This document shows positions 1 through 5,932 of a stretch of 6,122 nucleotides of DNA, one piece after another (position 1 is the first letter of the stretch; each line of letters begins with the position of its first letter). The stretch is from an uncultured Flammeovirgaceae bacterium. GTDB lineage: Bacteria; Bacteroidota; Bacteroidia; Cytophagales; Cyclobacteriaceae. Position numbers and translations under genes: made by a program. The notes below the pieces were generated by a model. That model worked only from the letters and a program-made list of their open reading frames with translations. It was not told the origin of the DNA and made no database searches. The DNA lies in assembly GCA_946480685.1 (NCBI GenBank), contig CAMLLI010000292.1:1-6122 (forward strand). The letters run 5' to 3'.

Positions 1-678
1 GCGCGTGTAAAGCACGTAGCAACCGGAAGAGAAGCGCAGCCGAAGTCGTTGCTAACCGAAGCCGGTAAAAGCTATCTTCTTTTCGATCTTGCGTCCTTCA
101 CCCCGGGCCCATGTCAATTACTCGTGAGTGCTGTCGTTACCGATGAGTTTTATTATACCAGTATGACACAGGATATACCGGTGTTTGGAGTTATCAGTCT
201 CTCGCTGGATGCTGCCCTGCAGCCCAACTATCGCATTGTTGAAGCAGACGGTTCCATTACACCACAACGACCTGGCTACCGGCTGCATTTTACCAACCGG
301 CAAACATTGTGGCGATATCGCATGGTGTTGCAACCGAACAGTCCGCTATACCTGGAGATGGCAGCGCTTGCGCCACCTGACCGTACGGATTTTATCAACC
401 GGCTCAACGTGATCAGCAACGATGCCACGATACTATTCAACAGCAACCCGGTAAGCGATACAGTATTTGAGTTTATATCTGCTAGTCCGGTATACCTGCA
501 GGAGAAGTACTTCTCGACCACTGCCGGACCAAACACAGCACTGCGACTTACCCTGAAACGTTACCTGGGCGATCCGAGAGAATCGGAAGTACGAAGCAGC
601 TTACCTTATCCCGCAACGGACAGGGTAGACGCATCTTCAAGCCCCACTATATATTCTGATATCTTACTAACACTATAA
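1..678 (+). CDS. Unrecognised eCIS-linked protein, 5'-truncated by window edge
   Basis: I do not recognise this protein. The frame is open from base 1 to the TAA at 676-678, giving 225 visible residues. The TTG at 49 is therefore probably an internal leucine codon and not the start. No signal peptide or membrane segment is visible. The sequence alternates hydrophobic and polar residues in short runs typical of beta-rich proteins. Its most distinctive stretch is Y-R-L-H-F-x-N-R-x-T-x-W-R-Y, around residues 93-106 counted from base 1. The C-terminal third contains S/P/D-rich turns and the protein ends in I-L-L-T-L. It ends 9 bases before the sheath gene, so it is very likely co-transcribed with it and may be a structural or assembly part of the particle. 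In some eCIS loci a DUF4255 (Pvc16-type cap) gene lies near the sheath gene, but I do not see DUF4255 hallmarks here. The coding call is firm; the function is unknown. Confidence 0.8.
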   Translation, partial: ARVKHVATGREAQPKSLLTEAGKSYLLFDLASFTPGPCQLLVSAVVTDEFYYTSMTQDIPVFGVISLSLDAALQPNYRIVEADGSITPQRPGYRLHFTNRQTLWRYRMVLQPNSPLYLEMAALAPPDRTDFINRLNVISNDATILFNSNPVSDTVFEFISASPVYLQEKYFSTTAGPNTALRLTLKRYLGDPRESEVRSSLPYPATDRVDASSSPTIYSDILLTL

Positions 679-687
679 ATTAAAAAA
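669..687 (+). promoter_or_regulatory. A/T-rich translation start region of the sheath gene
   Basis: The bases before the sheath ATG at 688 are almost entirely A and T, ending in a run of seven A, with no Shine-Dalgarno sequence. Bacteroidota commonly start translation from such unstructured A-rich leaders. The 12-base string AACACTATAAAT at 669-680 recurs exactly at 3071-3082 before the small gene at 3084. No convincing Bacteroidota promoter (-33 TTTG with -7 TAnnTTTG) is seen here, so the role is inferred to be translational. Confidence 0.4.
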
Positions 688-2130
688 ATGGCCAATTATC
701 GTTCACCCGGTGTTTATGTAGAGGAGATATCTCTTCTGCCACCATCCATCGCTGAAGTTGAATCAGCCGTACCCGCGTTTATCGGGTATACCGAAAAAGC
801 AACCCTGCTCGTTGCCGATGATCTGATTAATGTACCGACTCCCATCACCAGCCTTGCCGATTTTATACAATACTATGGCGGGCCTCCTGTTGAGAATGCT
901 GCCAACATAACGATTGGCGTAGATGAGCTGAAAACAGGAACGGTAACTACAGGCTTTAAAACAACGATAGCAATCAATGCAGCGAATGCCAGTAAAAATA
1001 TACTGTATCATGCGATGAAACATTTCTTCAGTAACGGTGGCGGACGTTGTTATATAGTTTCAGTTGCAAAATTTGCCACACCTGCCAAAGCTGATCTTGA
1101 ACGCGGCATTGACCTGATTGCCAACGAAGACACACCGACCATGCTGGTAGTACCCGAAGCGATCTATCTCGATCAGGCTGGTTTTGATAGTATAAATCAG
1201 AAGATGATAAACCAGGCAGCTTCCTTGAAAGATCGCTTTGCCATTATAGACACGCTCACTACGACCGTGCCCAAAGTTGCTAACTCCGTTAACACGGATG
1301 TAACAACAGCGATCGGAAATATACCTGCAGATGGTGCCATCAGAAGATATGGAGCTGTATATTACCCGCACCTTGAAACTTCCTATAGCTATAGCTTTGA
1401 CTTCGATGCACTGACGCTGACAACGCATACGGTAAATGGTGCGGCCCCCGGAGCCGGCGAAGACAAAACGGGACAAGCCATGTCTGCGTTGAAGAATACC
1501 GCTTCGGCACTCTACAACGCTATCTCTACTGAGTATGGAAAGTATCACATTGTACTGCCGCCATCTGCTGCTATCGCTGGTGTATACTCCCGTGTAGACC
1601 GCGAGCGCGGTGTATGGAAAGCACCTGCTAATGTGGGCCTGATGGACGTTGTAAAACCACGTGTGTCTGTCTCACGTTCGGAGCATGATCTTCTCAACGT
1701 AAATTCCGATACTGGTAAATCTGTAAATGCTATACTCAATAGTCCGGGATACGGTACGGTTGTCATGGGCGCCCGAACGCTCGATGGTAACGACAACGAA
1801 TGGCGCTATGTCAATGTAAGACGCTTCTTCAGCGTGGTGGAAGAGTCCATTAAAAAATCTACCAACTGGGCCATCTTCGAACCCAACACAGCGCCAACGT
1901 GGGTGAAGGTAAAAGCGATGATCGAAAATTACCTGTACCTCAAATGGAGAGATGGTGCATTGGCAGGAGCAACACCTGAGCAGGCATTCTTTGTGAATAT
2001 AGGTATAGGTTCAACGATGACATCGGTAGATATACTCGAAGGCCGTATGATCGTTGAGATTGGCATGGCCGTAGCAAGACCTGCTGAATTCATCATCCTG
2101 AAGTTCGAGCAAATGATGCAGACTTCCTGA
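688..2130 (+). CDS. Contractile sheath protein (Afp2/3/4-like, phage tail sheath family)
   Basis: This is the sheath subunit whose contraction drives the inner tube into a target. The 480-residue protein opens with the typical sheath N-terminus R-S-P-G-V-Y-V-E-E-I (residues 5-14), followed by a short run to V-P-A-F-I-G-Y-T-E-K-A. Family signatures follow in order: P-P-S-A-A-I-A-G-V-Y-S-R-x-D near 291-304, then R-G-V-W-K-A-P-A-N (307-315). Next are V-V-M-G-A-R-T-L (358-365), E-W-R-Y-V-N-V-R-R (371-379), and the sheath C-terminal domain from about W405 to the end, including L-E-G-R-M-I-V-E-I-G. In related particles the N- and C-terminal arms link neighbouring subunits. The ATG at 688 is chosen because the conserved N-terminus begins immediately after it. 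The length fits single-sheath eCIS particles. Only one sheath gene is visible, whereas Afp and PVC carry three. The family call is very secure. Confidence 0.97.
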   Translation: MANYRSPGVYVEEISLLPPSIAEVESAVPAFIGYTEKATLLVADDLINVPTPITSLADFIQYYGGPPVENAANITIGVDELKTGTVTTGFKTTIAINAANASKNILYHAMKHFFSNGGGRCYIVSVAKFATPAKADLERGIDLIANEDTPTMLVVPEAIYLDQAGFDSINQKMINQAASLKDRFAIIDTLTTTVPKVANSVNTDVTTAIGNIPADGAIRRYGAVYYPHLETSYSYSFDFDALTLTTHTVNGAAPGAGEDKTGQAMSALKNTASALYNAISTEYGKYHIVLPPSAAIAGVYSRVDRERGVWKAPANVGLMDVVKPRVSVSRSEHDLLNVNSDTGKSVNAILNSPGYGTVVMGARTLDGNDNEWRYVNVRRFFSVVEESIKKSTNWAIFEPNTAPTWVKVKAMIENYLYLKWRDGALAGATPEQAFFVNIGIGSTMTSVDILEGRMIVEIGMAVARPAEFIILKFEQMMQTS

Positions 2131-2177
2131 TCTATAGTTTAAATCAGTTTTTAAAATTCAAACACAAAATATAGTAT
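2131..2177. other. Largest intergenic spacer (47 bases), A/T-rich
   Basis: This gap between sheath and first tube gene has only 8 G or C in 47 bases, much more A/T-rich than the flanking genes. I see no hairpin followed by a T-run, so no terminator, and no clear match to the Bacteroidota promoter consensus. It probably serves as an unstructured leader for the tube gene. An internal promoter or RNA-processing site that raises tube expression is possible but unsupported. Confidence 0.5.
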
Positions 2178-2609
2178 ATGGCTTATCCACTAACCTCTTT
2201 TCACTTCACTGTATCGTGGGGTGGAGATAATATAGGTTTTTCAGAAGTAAGCGGACTTTCTGTAGAGAATCAACCGATCGAGTATCGCGATGGACTAATG
2301 TCTGCGAAGACACTTCCGTTAAAGAGACCAGGCTTGCGCAAGGCCGGTAACATCTCGCTAAAACGTGGCATTGTAGCAGCCAACAACGAGCTGTATAGCT
2401 GGTTCAATAATTTTGGCGAACCGAATGTTACAAGACGCACACTCGTGATCACATTGCTGAATGATGAAGGTAATCCCGTTTTCGTCTGGACTATATCAGA
2501 AGCGTGGCCTGTAAAATGCGAAGGCCCCGGACTGAAAGCCAGCGGTAATGAAATTGCCATTGAGACACTTGAGCTGGCACACGAAGGTATTACTGTAACA
2601 CCTGTATAA
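2178..2609 (+). CDS. Inner tube protein 1 (Afp1/Afp5-like, T4 gp19-type tail tube)
   Basis: This is a subunit of the rigid inner tube housed in the sheath, assembled in the cytoplasm with no signal peptide. At 143 residues it matches the usual size of eCIS tube proteins. Family signs in order are: F-H-F-T-V-S-W (8-14), F-S-E-V-S-G-L-S-V-E (21-30), and an E-Y-R-D-G segment (35-39). Then come I-S-L-K-R-G (59-64), Y-S-W-F (73-76), and the C-terminal block A-W-P-V-K, G-N-E-I-A-I-E-T-L-E-L-A-H-E-G. It is paralogous to the next gene, three bases downstream: both share E-V-S-G-L-S-V-E, L-K-R-G and I-E-T-(L/I)-E-L-A at equivalent places. As the first tube gene after the sheath it is the likelier major tube subunit (Afp1 role), but the order alone does not prove this. 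Confidence 0.95.
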   Translation: MAYPLTSFHFTVSWGGDNIGFSEVSGLSVENQPIEYRDGLMSAKTLPLKRPGLRKAGNISLKRGIVAANNELYSWFNNFGEPNVTRRTLVITLLNDEGNPVFVWTISEAWPVKCEGPGLKASGNEIAIETLELAHEGITVTPV

Positions 2610-2612
2610 TTT

Positions 2613-3080
2613 ATGCCAGCGTATTATCCTCCTGCCAGCTTTCACTTCAAGGTAGAGTTTCTCGGAGTTAGTGGTATGTCCGGTGACACAGAGCAACGCT
2701 TCCAGGAAGTAAGTGGCTTATCTGTTGAAGTAGAAACCGAAGAGCTGCGGGAAGGAGGAGAGAACCGTTTTGTCTATAAACTTCCCAAGCGTGCGAAGTA
2801 TCCAAACCTGGTGCTCAAGCGCGGGCTGCTTACGAACACCGCTATAATCGACTGGTTCAAGTCTGCCATGAATACATACTTTACGGTACCTATATATGGC
2901 TTTAAACCAGCTGATATACTCATCACACTCATGGATGAGACAGCAAACGGTGTTGCCGCCTGGAAAGTATATCAGGCCTATCCGCTGAAATGGTCATCTT
3001 CCGATTTCCGCGCCAGCGACAACTCAGTTGTAATTGAGACAATAGAACTTGCCTATCAGTATTTCGAACGAACACTATAA
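2613..3080 (+). CDS. Inner tube protein 2 (Afp5-like; possible tube initiator)
   Basis: This second tail-tube family protein has 155 residues. It shares F-H-F-K-V-E-F (10-16), F-Q-E-V-S-G-L-S-V-E-V (30-40), L-V-L-K-R-G (66-71), W-F near 81-82 and V-V-I-E-T-I-E-L-A-Y (139-148) with its neighbour. It differs by an insert around residues 18-29 (G-V-S-G-M-S-G-D-T-E-Q-R), by L-R-E-G-G-E-N in place of Y-R-D-G-L-M-S, and by a longer middle loop around 92-100. In PVC, one of two tube paralogues (Pvc5) forms the first tube layer on the spike hub. The position here, next to the DUF5908 and LysM hub genes, suggests the same role, though that is inference. The ATG at 2613 lies three bases after the previous stop, so translation is probably coupled. 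Confidence 0.94.
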   Translation: MPAYYPPASFHFKVEFLGVSGMSGDTEQRFQEVSGLSVEVETEELREGGENRFVYKLPKRAKYPNLVLKRGLLTNTAIIDWFKSAMNTYFTVPIYGFKPADILITLMDETANGVAAWKVYQAYPLKWSSSDFRASDNSVVIETIELAYQYFERTL

Positions 3081-3082
3081 AT
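3071..3082 (+). repeat. Second copy of the 12-base junction string AACACTATAAAT
   Basis: This string is identical to 669-680. In both places it spans the last codons of one gene (T-L-stop) and leads into the next ATG, 1 base away here and 7 bases away at the sheath. Because it includes coding bases it may be coincidence. It may also reflect selection for an unstructured A/T-rich start region. Confidence 0.35.
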
Positions 3083-3083
3083 C

Positions 3084-3254
3084 ATGGCTGTACAAATCAA
3101 CGAAGTGGTTATACGCGCAGTCGTAGATCCGGCTCCGCCCGCAGGCAGCAGTCCGCAGGCTACACAGTGCGCATCCGAAAGCAGTGGCAGCAGTGCTGAA
3201 TCGGAACTGGCTGAAAAGATACTCGAGATCATACGCGAAAAACTGGAACGCTGA
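3084..3254 (+). CDS. DUF5908 family small protein (Afp6-like), 56 residues
   Basis: This short gene has an ATG at 3084, three bases after the second tube gene, and a TGA at 3252-3254. The product begins M-A-V-Q-I-N-E-V-V-I-R-A-V-V, the hallmark opening of DUF5908 proteins (family pattern roughly M-P-x-E-I-x-E-L-x-I-R-A). A linker rich in P, S, G and A follows (residues 15-40) with one cysteine (C29). The end is a charged amphipathic helix with the pattern E-L-A-E-K-I-L-E-I-I-R-E-K-L. DUF5908 genes sit at this position, between tube and LysM genes, in many Bacteroidota eCIS clusters, and Afp6 is a comparably small protein. The molecular function is not established to my knowledge. The linker-plus-helix layout would suit a small adaptor or chaperone, which is inference only. 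Its stop overlaps the next start, so it is a true operon member. Confidence 0.88.
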   Translation: MAVQINEVVIRAVVDPAPPAGSSPQATQCASESSGSSAESELAEKILEIIREKLER

Positions 3255-3256
3255 TG
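3252..3256 (+). promoter_or_regulatory. TGATG stop/start overlap (translational coupling)
   Basis: The TGA that ends the DUF5908 gene shares its last base with the ATG of the LysM gene. Such overlaps usually let ribosomes finishing the first gene restart on the second. There is no other ribosome-binding signal nearby, which fits coupling. It also fixes the start choice of the downstream gene. Confidence 0.6.
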
Positions 3257-3934
3257 GACGCACAAAGCCTGGCAAAATTACCCTTCAATCTGAAGATCAT
3301 TCCAACAACGTTGGAAGGTATACCCTTCGGACTTCCGTTCATTGCTATGTTCAATCCGGAAAACTTTGCAGTGCATGAAGATCTGCACTGGAGCAGTGCG
3401 TGTGCACCGGGTAAAGAAGGTACAGAACCGAAGTATGTAAAAACAGCACCCCGTACATTCACCATCGAATTTACGCTGGATGGCACCGGAGTAAATACCA
3501 ATGGAGTAAAGATACCGGTACCTGTACAGATCGCGTTGTTCCGCGGTGTAACCACGAATGTAAAAGGAAATATACACCGGCCGCATTACCTCATGGTGCA
3601 ATACGGAACGTTCATCAACATCTGTATCATGAACTCATCGAACGTTACCTATACCATGTTCGATATGTTCGGATTTCCGATCCGTGCCAAGGTAAGCGCA
3701 ACGTTTACCGAACGTTCTCCGCAAGGGTTAAGCGATGTACTGGGAATGCTATCATCACCGGATCTTACGCATCGCAAGATTGTAAAAGAAGGCGATCTGC
3801 TGCCCTTGCTTACACGCGAAGTATATAATAACCAGCATTACTATATACAGGTAGCACGGGTTAATCGTCTCAAGAACTTCCGCAAGCTGCAGGCTGGGAC
3901 AGAGTTGTTCTTTCCGCCTCTTTCGAAAAAGTAG
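3254..3934 (+). CDS. CIS_tube/LysM baseplate hub adaptor (Afp7-like)
   Basis: This is a 226-residue cytoplasmic structural protein of the Afp7/Pvc7 type, which joins the first tube layer to the VgrG hub. The N-terminal domain (about 10-165) carries the family features I-A-M-F-N-P-E-N-F (30-38), then R-T-F-T-I-E-F-T-L-D-G-T-G (67-79). A middle block with H-R-P-H-Y-L-M-V-Q-Y-G (108-118) follows, and then F-P-I-R-A-K-V-S-A-T-F-T-E (141-153). From about 172 to 224 there is a LysM-like module: K-I-V-K-E-G-D-L-L-P-L-L near 175-186, V-A-R-V-N-R-L-K-N-F-R (200-210) and L-Q-A-G-T-E-L-F-F-P-P (212-222). LysM often binds peptidoglycan, but in this family it is a structural part of the hub. The start is set by the TGATG overlap. 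No signal peptide is present. The family call is strong. Confidence 0.93.
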   Translation: MDAQSLAKLPFNLKIIPTTLEGIPFGLPFIAMFNPENFAVHEDLHWSSACAPGKEGTEPKYVKTAPRTFTIEFTLDGTGVNTNGVKIPVPVQIALFRGVTTNVKGNIHRPHYLMVQYGTFINICIMNSSNVTYTMFDMFGFPIRAKVSATFTERSPQGLSDVLGMLSSPDLTHRKIVKEGDLLPLLTREVYNNQHYYIQVARVNRLKNFRKLQAGTELFFPPLSKK

Positions 3935-3966
3935 ATTCATAAGTATACAGGTATATAGAGCATAGC

Positions 3967-5604
3967 ATGGACAGTATAATTCCAGGAGCGGGTACATCAA
4001 CGGATGTTGTCAGCCAGAAGGTATTGATCAACGGCACGGAGCTTAACCATGAGATCATGCTGATGCAGATCGTGGTGTCCAAATCTTTCAACAAGATTGC
4101 ATCTGCCAGACTTACCTTTTCGGATGGCTCTGCATCGGATCGTGATTTTCCGCTCAGCAATGATGATCTGTTCAAACCGGGCAACGAGATCGAAGTGCAG
4201 CTTGGGTATCACAGCGAAGTAGAGACCGTGTTCAAGGGAATTATCGTCAAGCATGCAGTAAAAGTAGGCAGGCAGTCTAATTCGATGCTGATGCTCGAAG
4301 CCAAAGACAAAGCAATCAAACTGACCAGCACGCGAAAAAGTATATATCATCTCCAGAAGAAAGACAGTGAAGTAATTACGGATCTGGCAGGTGATCTGAA
4401 TACCGATGGTGTGGAAGAAACATCGTTCACACATAAGCAACTGGTACAGTACAACGCAACGGATTGGGACTTTATCGTGACCCGTGCCGAAGCGAATGGC
4501 ATGCTCGTTTATACGGACGATGGCAACCTGGTTGTAACAAAACCCGATGCCACAACGGAGGCGGTACTGGTCGCAACCTACGGACAGAATATACTCGAGT
4601 TCGAAGCCGAGATGGATGCGCGAAGAATCAAGCAATCCATCACCAGTCACGCGTGGGACTATACCAAACAGGAACCCGAAGCTTCCGAAGATGGTACATC
4701 TGATTTTGATGAGACAGGCAATCTCTCTTCAGACGATTTAGCGGATGTACTCGCAGCAGAAATTAAACTCGTTCACTCCGGAAGATTGACACAACCACAA
4801 TTACAGGATTGGTCAGATGCCTATGCACTTCGTAATCGCCTCTCGAAAGCTGTGGGCCGCGTACGCGTGGAAGGCAATGCTGAAGTAAAGCCCGGTACTG
4901 TTATAACACTCGAAGGTGTAGGCGATCGTTTCAACGGCGATGTATATGTAACCGGAGTACTGCATCACTATGCAGACATCTGGCAAACCGATATACAATT
5001 CGGCTGGCGCGATGAATGGTTTTATACCAAAGACGATGTTATGGACAAACCTGCAGGCGGACTCGTGCCCGGAGTAAACGGATTGCAGATCGGTATAGTA
5101 AAAGATATCGATGACCAGGAAGATGGCGGACAATATCGCGTAAAAGTACATATACCTTTAATGACCACTGGCAACGATGGTATATGGGCACGCGTAGCGA
5201 CACTGGATGCAGGAGCTGATCGAGGTATATATTTCCGTCCGGAAGTAAACGATGAAGTAGTGATCGGCTTTCTCAATGATGATCCGCGCGAAGCCATCAT
5301 ACTCGGCTGTCTCCACAGTAAAGATGCACGCAAGTCACCATTGCCGGAGCAACAAGGTTCTACGCAACATGGTATTGTTACAAAGGAAGGTATCAAGCTG
5401 ATCTTCGATGACACCAACAAGCGGCTAACGCTACGGGTACCCGCCGGGGCGGGAGAGAAGTCACTCGTGATCAACAATGCATCCGGTGCCTTTGAAATGA
5501 AAGATGAAAATCAGAACACTATAAAAATGGATTCGCAGGGTATTACCATACAGGCCGGCAGCGGCAACGTGGTAATTCGCGGAACCATGGTACGAATAAA
5601 TTAA
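3967..5604 (+). CDS. VgrG-like hub and spike protein (Afp8-like, gp27-gp5 fusion)
   Basis: The 545-residue product would form the trimeric central spike. Residues about 15-355 resemble the gp27-like hub: a beta-rich opening with a D-x-x-F-K-P-G-N-E-I-E-V-x-L-G-Y segment (67-81), V-F-K-G-I-I-V-K-H (88-96), then W-D-F-I-V-T-R-A-E-A-N-G-M (167-179). An acidic, low-complexity loop lies around 236-262. R-V-R-V-E-G-N-A-E-V-K-P-G (298-310) and F-N-G-D-V-Y-V-T-G-V-L-H (322-333) close the hub. Residues about 371-450 look like the gp5 OB-fold (G-x-V-K-D-I-D-D, Y-R-V-K-V-H-I-P, W-A-R-V, P-E-V-N-D-E-V-V-I-G-F, A-I-I-L-G). From about 468 on, short repeats such as G-I-K-L-I-F-D-D and G-I-T-I-Q-A-G suit a narrow beta-helix needle. 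There is no C-terminal effector extension: it stops just after the needle. It is followed ten bases later by the PAAR gene that would cap it. Confidence 0.96.
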   Translation: MDSIIPGAGTSTDVVSQKVLINGTELNHEIMLMQIVVSKSFNKIASARLTFSDGSASDRDFPLSNDDLFKPGNEIEVQLGYHSEVETVFKGIIVKHAVKVGRQSNSMLMLEAKDKAIKLTSTRKSIYHLQKKDSEVITDLAGDLNTDGVEETSFTHKQLVQYNATDWDFIVTRAEANGMLVYTDDGNLVVTKPDATTEAVLVATYGQNILEFEAEMDARRIKQSITSHAWDYTKQEPEASEDGTSDFDETGNLSSDDLADVLAAEIKLVHSGRLTQPQLQDWSDAYALRNRLSKAVGRVRVEGNAEVKPGTVITLEGVGDRFNGDVYVTGVLHHYADIWQTDIQFGWRDEWFYTKDDVMDKPAGGLVPGVNGLQIGIVKDIDDQEDGGQYRVKVHIPLMTTGNDGIWARVATLDAGADRGIYFRPEVNDEVVIGFLNDDPREAIILGCLHSKDARKSPLPEQQGSTQHGIVTKEGIKLIFDDTNKRLTLRVPAGAGEKSLVINNASGAFEMKDENQNTIKMDSQGITIQAGSGNVVIRGTMVRIN

Positions 5605-5614
5605 ACCGGTATAT

Positions 5615-5908
5615 ATGCCAGCAGCAGCCCGCGTTACCGACAATCATGTTTGTCCGATGGCAAACCCCAATGGGAATCCGCATACCGGAGGCCCCATCAT
5701 GCCACCCGGTATACCTACCGTATTGATCGGAGGACAACCCGCAGCCACGGTCGGCAGCATGTGTGTATGTGCCGGACCTCCCGATAGTATACTGAAGGGA
5801 TCAGCAACGGTGCAAATAAACGGAAGGCCGGCTGCACGCCAGGGAGACTCCACTGCGCATGGCGGTACCGTTGCAGCCGGGTTGCCCACGGTACAGATCG
5901 GAGGATAA
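5615..5908 (+). CDS. PAAR-domain spike tip protein (Afp10-like)
   Basis: This 97-residue protein is a stand-alone PAAR domain, the small cone that caps the VgrG needle and gives it a sharp tip. It begins M-P-A-A-A-R-V-T-D, then H-V-C-P-M (11-15). Two repeated units of the PAAR fold follow: P-T-V-L-I-G-G-Q-P-A-A-T-V-G (34-47) and A-T-V-Q-I-N-G-R-P-A-A-R-Q-G-D-S-T-A-H-G-G (64-84). The ending is P-T-V-Q-I-G-G. PAAR proteins hold a metal ion, usually zinc, through His and Cys residues near the tip. Candidates here are H11, C13, H23, C50, C52 and H82, but I cannot assign the four ligands from sequence alone. There is no toxin extension, so this copy is structural. It lies between VgrG and gp25, whereas Afp has gp25 before PAAR. 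Confidence 0.95.
   Translation: MPAAARVTDNHVCPMANPNGNPHTGGPIMPPGIPTVLIGGQPAATVGSMCVCAGPPDSILKGSATVQINGRPAARQGDSTAHGGTVAAGLPTVQIGG
5900..5904 (+). promoter_or_regulatory. GGAGG, possible Shine-Dalgarno for an alternative TTG start
   Basis: GGAGG lies 7 bases before an in-frame TTG at 5912, good spacing for ribosome binding. However, these bases also encode the conserved I-G-G end of the PAAR protein, and most other starts in this window lack such a motif. It is therefore ambiguous whether this is a real ribosome-binding site. Confidence 0.25.
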
Positions 5909-5932
5909 CTTTTGAAAAACGAAAACTCGACC

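Noticed and set aside
49..51. TTG as the start codon of the first gene
   Set aside because: The same frame is open all the way to base 1 and the residues before the TTG read as ordinary protein, so the gene most likely begins outside the window.
1060..1548. Minus-strand open frame (162 codons) opposite the sheath gene
   Set aside because: It is fully antisense to a confident sheath gene, with no recognisable domain and an unusual Cys/Arg/Tyr-rich composition.
2131..2177. Terminator or Bacteroidota-type promoter in the sheath-tube gap
   Set aside because: There is no stem-loop with a T-run, and no adequate TTTG / TAnnTTTG pair at the right spacing.
3184..3378. 64-codon + strand frame overlapping the DUF5908 and LysM genes
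   Set aside because: It overlaps two genes that match families in other frames, and its product is unlike any known protein.
3935..3966. Regulatory element in the 32-base gap before VgrG
   Set aside because: It contains only short TATA-like strings (GTATAC, GTATAT) that are common throughout the window; no inverted repeat or promoter pair stands out.
3997..4650. Long minus-strand open frame (217 codons) opposite the VgrG gene
   Set aside because: It lies wholly inside a well-supported gene, its translation resembles no family I know and is rich in odd residue runs, and it has no start context. It is a shadow of the + strand codon bias.
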